A stretch of 14,410 nucleotides of DNA from Thalassospira sp. UBA1131 (GTDB lineage: Bacteria; Pseudomonadota; Alphaproteobacteria; Rhodospirillales; Thalassospiraceae): positions 1-14,410 of the forward strand of contig NZ_DCAO01000008.1 in the NCBI RefSeq assembly GCF_002311515.1, written 5' to 3'. Each line of letters begins with the position of its first letter. The stretch's first letter is position 1. The translations under genes were made by a program, and so were the position numbers. A model generated the notes under the pieces. The model was not told where the DNA came from, searched no databases, and saw only the letters and a program-made list of their open reading frames with translations. Below are positions 6,646 to 14,099 of the stretch, piece after piece.

Positions 6646-7665
6646 TTATGCCACCCCGACGCGCAACAGATCATGGATATGCACAAGGCCCACCGGCACA
6701 CCACCGTCATCCAAGACAAACAGGGACGTGATCGAACGGTCATTCATGATGGCAAGTGCTTCAACCGCCAGGGCATCGGCACTGGTCACTTTCGGCCCAG
6801 TGGTCATGACATCACCCACCTTCATCGCCACCAGATTATCGGCCATGTGACGGCGCAAATCGCCATCCGTCACGATCCCGGCCAGAACACCGGCATCATC
6901 AACCACACCGACACAGCCAAACGAGTGGCTGGTCATGGTAACGAGCGCCTCGGCCATCAGGGCATCGGGCGAAATCAGGGGCAGGGTATCAACCCCGTGC
7001 ATGACGTCATGGACATGCAGCAACCGCTGACCCAGCTTGCCACCGGGATGGAAGGTGCGGAAATCTTCGGATGTAAAGCCGCGCCGCTCCATCAATGTCA
7101 CCGCCAGTGCATCGGCAAGGGCCAGCATGGCGGTGGTTGATGTCGTCGGCGCCTGCTTGTTCGGGCAGGCTTCAGGGCTTGCCGGCAGGACCAGCGGACA
7201 ATCGGACTGCTTGGCAAGCGAGCTTTCCGGTTTGCGGGTCATGCCGATCAGCGGCACGTTAAACCGGCGGGTAAAGGCAATAATGTCGGACAGTTCCGGG
7301 GTTTCACCGGAGTTGGACAGGGCCAGAACCGCATCATCCTTGCCAATCATGCCCAGATCACCGTGGCTGGCCTCGGCGGGATGGACGAAAAAGGACGGGG
7401 TGCCGGTCGAGGCAAAGGTCGCGGCGATTTTCTTGGCAATATGGCCGCTTTTGCCCATGCCGGTGACAACCAGACGGCCTTTCAGGCCCTCGATCAGGTT
7501 AATAACGTTGCAGAACTCACCATCAAGAGATTCTGCAAGTTCACGCAGCGCATTGGCCTCGATATCAAGAACACGGCGCGCGATGGCAAGATCGGCGTCA
7601 CTCGCCGGTGCTGGCACTTTGGGGGACTCGTTTGAGACGTCTTTTGAGACTGGGGTCACTGTCAT
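6646..7665 (-). CDS. kdsD: Arabinose-5-phosphate isomerase (KdsD/KpsF family)
   Basis: Interconverts ribulose-5-phosphate and arabinose-5-phosphate, the first step towards the Kdo sugar of lipopolysaccharide. Counting from the chosen start, a sugar isomerase (SIS) domain spans about 60-200 with GMGKSGHIA (69-77), HPAEASHGDLG (95-105), NSGETPE (118-124), APTTSTTAM (172-180) and FHPGGKLG (205-212); two CBS domains follow (about 220-275 and 284-338), ending VHIHDLLRVG. Length is 339 residues against 328 in E. coli KdsD. The ATG at 7665 was preferred because it lines up better with the family N-terminus; an in-frame ATG at 7713 would add 16 residues but lies only about 16 bases past the predicted transcription start. 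Neither has a strong ribosome binding site. It heads the leftward run into lptC. The kdsC phosphatase gene found next to it in enteric bacteria is not present. Confidence 0.95.
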   Translation of the reverse strand: MTVTPVSKDVSNESPKVPAPASDADLAIARRVLDIEANALRELAESLDGEFCNVINLIEGLKGRLVVTGMGKSGHIAKKIAATFASTGTPSFFVHPAEASHGDLGMIGKDDAVLALSNSGETPELSDIIAFTRRFNVPLIGMTRKPESSLAKQSDCPLVLPASPEACPNKQAPTTSTTAMLALADALAVTLMERRGFTSEDFRTFHPGGKLGQRLLHVHDVMHGVDTLPLISPDALMAEALVTMTSHSFGCVGVVDDAGVLAGIVTDGDLRRHMADNLVAMKVGDVMTTGPKVTSADALAVEALAIMNDRSITSLFVLDDGGVPVGLVHIHDLLRVGVA

Positions 7666-7735
7666 CTGTTTCTTGTTAGCGTTTCCCGCCCGGAGATAGG
7701 CTATTTGACCCATCTTGCAAGATCATTGGGCCAAA

Positions 7736-7764
7736 ACTATGAACCCGGTTGGCGTGGGGGTCAA
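7736..7764 (-). promoter_or_regulatory. Predicted sigma-70-type promoter for kdsD-lptCAB
   Basis: On the - strand, TTGACC (7759-7764) and CATAGT (7736-7741) are spaced by 17 bases, in the 113-base gap between nrnC and the longest possible kdsD frame. Initiation would be near 7729. It would make kdsD the first gene of the lpt transcription unit. I see no nrnC terminator in the gap, so read-through from nrnC is also possible. Confidence 0.55.
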
Positions 7765-7826
7765 TTCTATTGCATCCCCCATACACCGCCAATCTTCACA
7801 GACGGTTAACCGGCCTTATGCCGACC

Positions 7827-8441
7827 TTATGAATGGGCAAAAATATCGGTTTCTTCCCAGCCTGCCAGATCAAGCGTCGCGCGGGTCGGCAGGAAGTCAA
7901 AACAGGCCTGCGCGATCTCGGTACGCCCTTCGCGCGCCAGACGACGATCAAGCTCTTCCTTGGCTTTGTGCAGATACAAAACGTCCGAGGCCGCGTAATC
8001 GATCTGTTCCTTAGAAAGCTCCGCTGCACCCCAGTCGGAGCTCTGCTGCTGCTTGGAAATCTCGACCCCGACGGTTTCGCGCAGCACATCCTTCAGACCA
8101 TGACGGTCAGTATAGGTGCGCACCAGCTTGGAGGCGATCTTGGTGCAATAGACTGGCGCGCAACGCACGCCGAGATATTTGTCCATCACTGCGATGTCAA
8201 AACGCCCGAAATGAAACAGCTTCAACACCGACGGATCAGCCAGGAGCTTTTTCAGGTTCGGCGCGCTGTAATCTTCCCCATCAAACTTGACCAGATGGGC
8301 ATTGCCATCCCCGCTTGAAAGCTGCACGACACACAAACGGTCGCGGTGCGGGTTAAGGCCCATGGTCTCACTGTCAATGGCCACGACCTTTCCAAGGTCA
8401 AGGTCACCCGGCAGATCTCCGAGATGGAGGAAATTGGTCAT
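7827..8441 (-). CDS. nrnC: NrnC-type DEDDy 3'-5' exonuclease (RNase D-like, nanoRNase)
   Basis: A single exonuclease domain of 204 residues with all DEDDy catalytic positions: Asp23 and Glu25 (IDSETMGL), Asp82 (FHFGRFDIAV), and Tyr149 with Asp153 (YAASDVLYL). True RNase D is about 375 residues with extra HRDC domains, which are absent. The length, and segments such as LCVVQLSSGDG, CTKIASKL, RTYTDRHGLK, SKQQQSSDW and the terminal DIFAHS, are what I recall of NrnC from Bartonella and other alphaproteobacteria. NrnC degrades dinucleotides and very short RNAs and takes the place of oligoribonuclease Orn. An automatic pipeline would probably call it ribonuclease D. The ATG at 8441 has GGAGAA six bases upstream. 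It lies between the ligase-like gene and kdsD on the same strand, with 102 and over 110 base gaps. Confidence 0.87.
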   Translation of the reverse strand: MTNFLHLGDLPGDLDLGKVVAIDSETMGLNPHRDRLCVVQLSSGDGNAHLVKFDGEDYSAPNLKKLLADPSVLKLFHFGRFDIAVMDKYLGVRCAPVYCTKIASKLVRTYTDRHGLKDVLRETVGVEISKQQQSSDWGAAELSKEQIDYAASDVLYLHKAKEELDRRLAREGRTEIAQACFDFLPTRATLDLAGWEETDIFAHS

Positions 8442-8543
8442 CGCGGTTCTCCAAATGTCAAAATTTGCCTGTTCTTAACACAGCAAACCGCGCATCGCAC
8501 CGCAAAAGTCGCCCCTGAATGGCCCGAAAGAAGAACGCGTTGC

Positions 8544-9779
8544 TCAGTTTGACTTTTGTGTTGCGAACCTGAGTGCTGCGACAGCACTTGCGATCGACAA
8601 CCACGCCAGCATGGCAGGCCAATTTGAAAACAGGCTTTGCGTTACTGAAAGGGGAAATACCGACATCACCATAACCCCCAAATAAAGCCCGCCAAGTAGC
8701 CTGGTGTCACGCGGACCAAAAAGGGCTTTCGCGCCGTTCCAGTACAAAATCACCATAAAAATGGTAAATGGAATGGTGCCAATCAAACCGGTATCCGACA
8801 ACCATTCGATGTAAAAGTTGTGTGGGTGCGGGTGACAAAGCGCGCTGTCCAATCCTTGCTGCACATAATCTTTGCAGACCAAGGGAAAGTTTCCCATTCC
8901 AGTCCCGGTTATCGGGTTCTCACCAAAGAAGCGTAGTCCCAGTAACACGAGTTGACCATAAATTGAGTCGGTATAGTCCGAAAGCACGTTGGCCAGTTGC
9001 TCAACGCGCCCCCAGATGCGCTCGTTGGTCATAAGCAAAAATGTCAATGCCGCCCCTCCACACAGGGACAAGCCAATCGCTATCTTACGAGCAAATTTTC
9101 CCGAAAGAAGCAGACTGAAAGTTACCAGCAAAAGAGCCAACAATGTCAGCACACTTGCTGCTCGCTCACCACTCAAAAATACAACCGTTAGTAAAAGCGG
9201 GGACACACAACACGCTGCCAGGAAAAGCTTGTTGGATTGCCCACGAGCGTAAAGAACGAAACCCAACGCACTGGTCGCAAGACCCAGTTTAGCCAGATAC
9301 ATACCGATATTTGGCCGGTCGAGAGGCCCGGTTAAACGGCCAGTCATCGGCTGCCCAGATATCAGGGAAACACCTACGAGGAACTGGTAAAGTGCATCAA
9401 GTGCCGCCAACGCCATCGTACATAGCACAACAATAATAAATCGATGGATCGTGCGCTCATCCGTCAAAACCCAGCGGGTTACTGCTGCATAAAAGATAAT
9501 AAACCTGAGCCAACTTAGCGAACGCCCGAAACTTTTGCCGACATACTCAGCAAAAGGTGACACAAAGACATTCATCAAGACAAATATGATCAGAAGAACC
9601 AGAATATCTTTTTCGCGCGCCCAAGACCAATCCTTGGCCGACCAAGATCGCACAAGAAAAATCACACCAATCAGGACGACCGAGATATCGGCGACTGCGC
9701 GGGAAAATATCAAGAATGCCGGAAGGCAAAGCAGCAAAAAACTGGCCGCGAGGTGCAACTTTCGATCAAGCGAGGTCAT
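8544..9779 (-). CDS. O-antigen ligase-like polytopic membrane protein (WaaL/Wzy family)
   Basis: Hydrophobic almost throughout, with roughly ten to twelve predicted membrane helices and one larger loop near 250-325. That loop ends in CHPHPHNFYIEWLSDTGLIG, the Wzy_C/WaaL signature: a periplasmic His near a membrane boundary (His320 counted from the chosen ATG). SGERAAS (Arg206) and GTGMGNF upstream also fit. WaaL joins undecaprenyl-linked O-antigen to the lipid A core; Wzy polymerases and PglL-type ligases share the fold, so the exact acceptor is unknown. The ATG at 9779 lies two bases after the glycosyltransferase stop; an in-frame TTG at 9788 would overlap that gene by seven bases and is the better placed relative to an AAGAAG stretch. 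Base composition is lower in GC than the surrounding genes (45% and 47% in two 60-base samples), hinting at transfer. Confidence 0.76.
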   Translation of the reverse strand: MTSLDRKLHLAASFLLLCLPAFLIFSRAVADISVVLIGVIFLVRSWSAKDWSWAREKDILVLLIIFVLMNVFVSPFAEYVGKSFGRSLSWLRFIIFYAAVTRWVLTDERTIHRFIIVVLCTMALAALDALYQFLVGVSLISGQPMTGRLTGPLDRPNIGMYLAKLGLATSALGFVLYARGQSNKLFLAACCVSPLLLTVVFLSGERAASVLTLLALLLVTFSLLLSGKFARKIAIGLSLCGGAALTFLLMTNERIWGRVEQLANVLSDYTDSIYGQLVLLGLRFFGENPITGTGMGNFPLVCKDYVQQGLDSALCHPHPHNFYIEWLSDTGLIGTIPFTIFMVILYWNGAKALFGPRDTRLLGGLYLGVMVMSVFPLSVTQSLFSNWPAMLAWLSIASAVAALRFATQKSN

Positions 9780-9781
9780 CT

Positions 9782-10714
9782 TCAGCAATTCACTTCTTTA
9801 ATATGGCGGATGTTTGATAAGTTTTGAAAAATATTGCGATAGGATTGCAATGCTGAAGGGTCGGTATCAACAAATCCGAGTCTCCCCGCAACGTAGCGAA
9901 CAAACAAAGGTATCATCGGAATAGGTGCCCCATCACGGCGCGCCTTTTTTATGGCCGAAACACACTTGCGATAAAGCTTCACGCGCGTTTCTTGCGGCAA
10001 CTCCGGGTGAGCCTCCAGAAAGTTCAGATAGACCAAAAATCGATCATGATTAAGCTGCAAGGTATTTTGCGAAATGTGGCTTCCGACGTCCGGCACCAGC
10101 GTAAGAACCATGTCAGTATCAAGAAGGCACTTTGCGTATGCCGAAAGTCGCAACGGCAACGACTCATCCTGAACGAAGACCGTCTCATCGCACCCGCCTG
10201 CTGCGACGAAAACATCCCGTTCAACAAGCCAAGTCATCCGCACCATACCGCGACCAAGGATCCTCTCAAGCGGATTCTTGTGGATACTAAGCTTGAAATC
10301 TTCTGTAATCCGAGGAGCCACCACTTTATCGATTGGTTCGGTGGTCTTGCGGCAATGACCGTGCACCATGTCTGCATTATGCTGTTTTGCAAGTGAAAGC
10401 AGCATATCAAGCGCATTTGGCGCAAGGATTTCATCACAGTCAAACAGTGCCAGATATTTGCCATTTGCGGTCTCGGCTCCCTGGTTGAGCCGAATTGATG
10501 GACCCGCATTGACTGTATTGCTGATTACCCGAACGAAGTCGTGCTTCGCTGAAAATTCTTCAAGGATCGCCAGAGAATTATCTGTCGACACGTCATCTAC
10601 GAAAACAACCTCAAAAGGTATTTCGCCCGTCTGACCCAACAAAGACGCAAAGAAATAACGAAGAGCATTTTCTTTGTTGTAGACCGGCAGAACAAAACTG
10701 ACTTCGGGTTGCAT
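9782..10714 (-). CDS. Family 2 glycosyltransferase
   Basis: Cytoplasmic GT-A type enzyme that moves a sugar from a nucleotide donor, most likely to a lipopolysaccharide or other surface glycan. The N-terminus VSFVLPVYNKENALRYF is typical of GT2. The nucleotide-binding Asp pair sits at 40-41 (VFVDDVSTDNS), the metal-binding DxD is Asp92-Cys93-Asp94 (LFDCDE), and a candidate catalytic acidic motif is Q182-D183-E184. The last 80 or so residues are basic and lack membrane helices. Donor and acceptor cannot be read from the sequence. It starts 126 bases past the tRNA-Leu 3' end and ends two bases before the ligase-like ORF, so the two form a pair. I see no convincing promoter and only a weak ribosome binding site. 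It is AT-rich for this region (38% GC at 10021-10080). Confidence 0.87.
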   Translation of the reverse strand: MQPEVSFVLPVYNKENALRYFFASLLGQTGEIPFEVVFVDDVSTDNSLAILEEFSAKHDFVRVISNTVNAGPSIRLNQGAETANGKYLALFDCDEILAPNALDMLLSLAKQHNADMVHGHCRKTTEPIDKVVAPRITEDFKLSIHKNPLERILGRGMVRMTWLVERDVFVAAGGCDETVFVQDESLPLRLSAYAKCLLDTDMVLTLVPDVGSHISQNTLQLNHDRFLVYLNFLEAHPELPQETRVKLYRKCVSAIKKARRDGAPIPMIPLFVRYVAGRLGFVDTDPSALQSYRNIFQNLSNIRHIKEVNC

Positions 10715-10808
10715 AGTTTTCGCAGCTCATTTTTAACTCGATTTCTGCTTGTAACCAGTCAAGCCGGTCTCGAAAAGACTAAAACGCAAACCCGGCCCCA
10801 AAACGACA

Positions 10809-10840
10809 ATACCCCAGCACATCAAAAATGTGCTGGGGTA

Positions 10841-10841
<1 letters not shown>
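10809..10841 (-). terminator. Hairpin terminator after tRNA-Leu
   Basis: A perfect 14-bp stem (arms 10809-10822 and 10828-10841, stem ATACCCCAGCACAT on the + strand) with a five-base loop begins at the last base of the tRNA CCA end. On the - strand it is followed by TGTCGTTTT, a broken T tract. Position and strength suggest it ends the tRNA transcript and insulates the glycosyltransferase genes downstream. Confidence 0.8.
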
Positions 10842-10927
<86 letters not shown>

Positions 10928-10976
10928 ATAGGGGCTTGTGGTATTTGTTCGGGCGGTGTCCGCCGGAACGGGGCGG

Positions 10977-11004
10977 AATATACGCGGTCAGGCTTAAGTG
11001 TCAA
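10977..11004 (-). promoter_or_regulatory. Strong sigma-70-type promoter for tRNA-Leu
   Basis: On the - strand, TTGACA (10999-11004, full consensus) and TATATT (10977-10982) are spaced by 16 bases. Initiation near 10970 leaves a leader of about 43 bases before the tRNA 5' end. A GC-rich stretch follows the -10 box. Confidence 0.8.
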
Positions 11005-11096
11005 CCAACTTTTTGATGGTTTGGTGAAACTTCCTGCGCCCGATTGCAGGTCCCCGCCAATCGCCCGGTTTTTCTTGGCGTTTTAGCCGTTTGGGA

Positions 11097-12290
11097 TCAC
11101 GCCACGTGGTCGAATAAATAGGCCAGAACACCGTTTAAACGGTTCCTGCCCTGATCGGTGGCGCGCAGCCCCGAAGAATCACAGATCAGATCACCAGACT
11201 CGATCAGGGTTTCGAGCCGATCAAGTGCCAAAACATCACCCGGCCCCTTGCCGATAATGCGTTCAAACCGTGCAGACGGGATGGTTTCATTGAGCCTGAG
11301 GCCCATCATCACCATTTCAAGCAGGCGTTCATCAGCCTCGAGCGCGGTTTCTTCCTGTGTGCCATGACCATGCTTTTCCACCCGATCGAGCCAGATATCA
11401 GGCGCACGGTGACGACGAACTGCCATGGGTGTGGTGTTGCGATCGGCACCAACCACCGCCTCGCGGCCATGCGCGCCCGGCCCGATGCCAAGATAATCGC
11501 CATAGCGCCAATACACCAGGTTATGGCGGCTTTCCTGTCCCGGTTTGGCGTGGTTGGACACCTCATAGCAGCGATAGCCGGCACGTTCGGTTTCTTCCTG
11601 GGTGATCTCGTAGAGCTCGGTCGCAAGGTCCTCGTCCGGCACGACCAGATCGCCGCGCTGATGCAGGGTATGGAACTGTGTGCCCGGCTCAATGGTCAGC
11701 TGATAAAGCGAGATGTGGCCATTGGCGATGCCAAGCCCCTCACGCAGCTCCGCCCGCCAGGCCTTGGGATCGTGTTCCGGGCGGGCATAGATCAGATCAA
11801 ACGAAAAACGATCAAAGACCGATGTCGCAACATCCAGGGCCCGCATGGCTTCCTCGGCACTGTGCAGGCGACCAAGGAATTTCAGGTCACGGTCATTGAG
11901 CGCCTGAATACCGATCGAAACACGGTTGATCCCGTTGGCGGCAAAGGCCGAAAAACGGTCAATTTCGACCGTGCCGGGGTTGGCTTCCAGCGTGATTTCA
12001 AGATCATCCGTAACTGGCCAGAAAGATTTGATGTCCTCGATCAAGGCCCCGGCGGTTTCCGGGTCCATCAAGGATGGCGTGCCGCCGCCAAAGAACACCG
12101 ATCCCACCGTCCGCCCGGGATGGCGGGCCGCACCATGGGCAAGCTCCGCCCGGAGCGCCTTACGCCAGCGCACATGATCAACACTGTTCGCGACATGGCT
12201 GTTGAAATCGCAATACGGGCATTTCGACAGGCAGAATGGCCAGTGGATATAAATGCCAAACGGCACGGTTTCACTTGAGGCTGCGGACAC
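11097..12290 (-). CDS. hemW: Radical SAM heme chaperone HemW
   Basis: Binds heme and an iron-sulfur cluster and is thought to insert heme into respiratory proteins. The cluster motif is C20-x3-C24-x2-C27-x-F29 (CLSKCPYCDF). Phe at the final position, rather than Cys, separates HemW from the coproporphyrinogen dehydrogenase HemN, with which it is often confused. GGGTPS (67-72), LEANPGT (100-106), GIQALND (126-132) and HNLVYW (255-260) are also HemW-like, and a C-terminal winged domain (about 320-390) follows. The length of 397 residues is normal. The start is GTG at 12290; no ATG lies nearby in frame and AAAAGAG precedes it. It is the third gene of the rph-rdgB-hemW run, 109 bases after rdgB. 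The 109-base gap shows no clear terminator or promoter to my eye. Confidence 0.95.
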   Translation of the reverse strand: MSAASSETVPFGIYIHWPFCLSKCPYCDFNSHVANSVDHVRWRKALRAELAHGAARHPGRTVGSVFFGGGTPSLMDPETAGALIEDIKSFWPVTDDLEITLEANPGTVEIDRFSAFAANGINRVSIGIQALNDRDLKFLGRLHSAEEAMRALDVATSVFDRFSFDLIYARPEHDPKAWRAELREGLGIANGHISLYQLTIEPGTQFHTLHQRGDLVVPDEDLATELYEITQEETERAGYRCYEVSNHAKPGQESRHNLVYWRYGDYLGIGPGAHGREAVVGADRNTTPMAVRRHRAPDIWLDRVEKHGHGTQEETALEADERLLEMVMMGLRLNETIPSARFERIIGKGPGDVLALDRLETLIESGDLICDSSGLRATDQGRNRLNGVLAYLFDHVA

Positions 12291-12399
12291 GCGGGACTCT
12301 TTTCAAACGCTGGAATATTGGCCTGTAACGTAACACGCACCGCCGATCATGACATCCGCGATGCGTGCGTAAGTTCAATGCAGGTGGTTAAACCTGAAA

Positions 12400-12999
12400 T
12401 CAGTCTTCGAAGCAGGCTTTGACCAACTGGCGGAAGGCATCGGCACGGTGGCTCATTTCATGCTTTTTCGCCGGATCCATTTCGCCAAAGGTTTCCCCGT
12501 AACCCTTTGGCTGGAAAATCCCGTCATAGGCAAAGCCCTGGCCTCCTCGCTTGGGCCAGACGATTTCACCTTCAACCCGGCCTTCGAAATTCTCGACATG
12601 CCCGTCCGGCCAGGCGAGCGACAAGGCACAAACAAAGGACGCCCGGCGATCCGGATGATTACCGATACCGTTATGAACTTTTTCCATCGCCATGTCGAAA
12701 TCCTTGTCGGGCCCGGCCCAGCGCGCGGAATAGATGCCCGGTGCGCCATCAAGGGCAGAAACAACCAGGCCACTGTCATCAGCAAGGGCGGGCAGATTGG
12801 CCCCTTTGGCCGCCGCCGTTGATTTCAGCTGCGCATTTCCGATGAAAGTTTTTTCGGTTTCTTCGGGTTCGGGCAAACCAAGTTCACCGGCTGAGACAAC
12901 CTCAATCCCGAATGGTTTAAGAAGTTCACCGATTTCCCTGATTTTGCCTTTGTTGTGGCTGGCGATGACGAGTTTTTTTTCCGTGAAACGACGGGCCAT
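12400..12999 (-). CDS. rdgB: XTP/dITP pyrophosphatase (RdgB/HAM1 family)
   Basis: House-cleaning enzyme that hydrolyses deaminated purine triphosphates (dITP, XTP, ITP) to monophosphates, keeping them out of DNA and RNA. The 199 residues (197 in E. coli) show the family motifs in order: ASHNKGKIRE (13-22), ADDSGL (73-78), APGIYSARWAG (86-96), GFAYDGIF (155-162) and SHRADAF (183-189). The ATG at 12999 was chosen because it matches the family N-terminus and has AGGCAAG upstream; the frame is open for 22 more codons to 13065, but that stretch forms the terminator hairpin after rph. It lies 78 bases after rph and 109 before hemW on the same strand. Confidence 0.96.
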   Translation of the reverse strand: MARRFTEKKLVIASHNKGKIREIGELLKPFGIEVVSAGELGLPEPEETEKTFIGNAQLKSTAAAKGANLPALADDSGLVVSALDGAPGIYSARWAGPDKDFDMAMEKVHNGIGNHPDRRASFVCALSLAWPDGHVENFEGRVEGEIVWPKRGGQGFAYDGIFQPKGYGETFGEMDPAKKHEMSHRADAFRQLVKACFED

Positions 13000-13034
13000 G
13001 GTCTTGCCTGAAACTGCGATATCCAACTGATGCG

Positions 13035-13062
13035 AAAAAACGGCAGGCCCAATTCCCGCCGT
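13035..13062 (-). terminator. Hairpin terminator or attenuator between rph and rdgB
   Basis: On the - strand an 8-bp stem (ACGGCGGG with CCTGCCGT, one G-T pair; 13055-13062 and 13040-13047) with a seven-base loop runs into T's (13035-13039). It starts 15 bases past the rph stop and 36 bases before the rdgB ATG. It could reduce read-through from rph into rdgB-hemW. Confidence 0.7.
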
Positions 13063-13077
13063 CAATATTACGGTGCC

Positions 13078-13794
13078 TTAAAGACCAAGCGCCTCACGCT
13101 GCTTGGCGAACAATTCCTTGCAGCCTTTTTCCGCCAGCGCGAACATCTGGTCATAGGATGCGCGATCAAACGGCACGTCTTCGGCGGTTGCCTGTACTTC
13201 GACAATGCCGCCATTGCCCGCCAGCACGAAGTTGGCATCAGCCCCGGCATTGCTGTCTTCGACGTAATCAAGATCAAGTACCGCTTCACCTTCATAGATG
13301 CCGCATGAAATCGCTGCGACCGGCTGAGTCAGCGGGATTTCCTTGATCAGGCCAAGGCGACGCACGCCCTGAAACGCCAGATAGGCGGCCACATAGGCAC
13401 CGGTGATCGATGCGGTGCGCGTACCGCCATCGGCCTGAATGACATCGCAATCAAGGCGCATCTGCATTTCACCCATTGCCTTCATATCGGCAACCGCTCG
13501 GATCGAACGGCCAATCAGGCGCTGAATTTCCTGGGTGCGGCCGGACTGACCACCGCGCGCTGCTTCGCGTTGCATGCGGCTATCGGTTGCGCGCGGCAGC
13601 ATGCCGTATTCAGCGGTGATCCAGCCCTTGCCGGAATTGCGCATCCAGCCCGGCACTTTGTCTTCGACCGTCGCGGTACAGATCACATGCGTGTCGCCGA
13701 ATTTGATCAGGCAGGAACCTTCGGCATATTTGGAAACGCCGGTTTCAATCGTTACATCGCGAAGCTGATCGGGGGTACGGCCGGAAGGGCGCAT
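13078..13794 (-). CDS. rph: Ribonuclease PH
   Basis: Phosphate-dependent 3'-5' exoribonuclease that trims tRNA 3' ends and other stable RNAs. The 238 residues equal the E. coli length. Family motifs are RxxxQLRDV near the start (RPSGRTPDQLRDVTIE), FGDTHVICTATVE (32-44), RGGQSGRTQEIQRLIGRSIRA (80-100 region, with R86, E89, R92 and R96), the phosphate-binding GGTRTA (123-128, Arg126) and the acidic LDLDYVEDSNA (173-183). The ATG at 13794 matches the family start and is preceded by AAGAGG; the frame stays open 37 codons further upstream but lacks similarity there. It is the first gene of the rph-rdgB-hemW run, divergent from hrcA, an arrangement common in alphaproteobacteria. Confidence 0.97.
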   Translation of the reverse strand: MRPSGRTPDQLRDVTIETGVSKYAEGSCLIKFGDTHVICTATVEDKVPGWMRNSGKGWITAEYGMLPRATDSRMQREAARGGQSGRTQEIQRLIGRSIRAVADMKAMGEMQMRLDCDVIQADGGTRTASITGAYVAAYLAFQGVRRLGLIKEIPLTQPVAAISCGIYEGEAVLDLDYVEDSNAGADANFVLAGNGGIVEVQATAEDVPFDRASYDQMFALAEKGCKELFAKQREALGL

Positions 13795-14099
13795 GAGAAA
13801 GAACCTCTTGGTTGTCTGGGCTTGCGTTCGCGGCGACTTGATTGCCCGCGCACGAAGCGAAACTGTCCTGAAAAATTTGGCCCAAAGTAAGATGTGCCCC
13901 ACCAAACGTCCAGCAGTTTCCCCGGATGTTTTTATCTGTTCTGGTGCAATCCTGGCGCAAAGCAGTTAAACCAACAACTTCGACCAAATTTACAAGCTTG
14001 GCTTAGCAATAGGCCGTGCAATTGACGCAATGCGTTTGCCTGACTAAATTCTCCTCACGTTTAACGCTTCATCCATCTGGATCAATTGGCAAGCAACAC
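13795..14099. other. Intergenic region between divergent rph and hrcA
   Basis: This 305-base gap holds a good rightward promoter for hrcA (14022-14050) and the rph ribosome binding site (AAGAGG). I could not find a convincing leftward promoter for rph; a TTGCGC/GATAAA pair 18 bases apart near 13935-13960 is weak. No CIRCE operator (TTAGCACTC-N9-GAGTGCTAA) is present. No small gene or RNA structure stood out. Confidence 0.6.
14022..14050 (+). promoter_or_regulatory. Predicted sigma-70-type promoter for hrcA
   Basis: TTGACG (14022-14027) and TAAATT (14045-14050) are spaced by 17 bases. Initiation near 14057 gives a leader of about 43 bases. It looks like a housekeeping rather than a sigma-32 promoter. 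Confidence 0.65.

Noticed and set aside
5650..7140. A 496-codon open frame on the + strand opposite lptA, lptC and kdsD
   Set aside because: Its translation is rich in His, Arg and Gln with no domain pattern, and it lies fully antisense to three well-recognised genes. High GC leaves such antisense frames open by chance.
11039..11075. CGATTG...CAATCG inverted repeat between hemW and the tRNA promoter
   Set aside because: Only six base pairs with a large loop; T's follow only on the + strand, where no gene needs termination.
11364..12278. 304-codon + strand open frame opposite hemW
   Set aside because: Antisense shadow; hemW on the other strand carries full radical SAM motifs.
11097..12290. 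Annotating the radical SAM gene as hemN
   Set aside because: The cluster motif ends in Phe rather than Cys, which is diagnostic of HemW.
12999..13065. Longer rdgB start at 13065
   Set aside because: The added residues do not match the family and their DNA forms the terminator hairpin after rph; the ATG at 12999 has a ribosome binding site.
14001..14021. TTAGCA...TGCAA near 14003 as a possible CIRCE half-site pair
   Set aside because: Arms are too short and mismatched, and the spacing is wrong for CIRCE.
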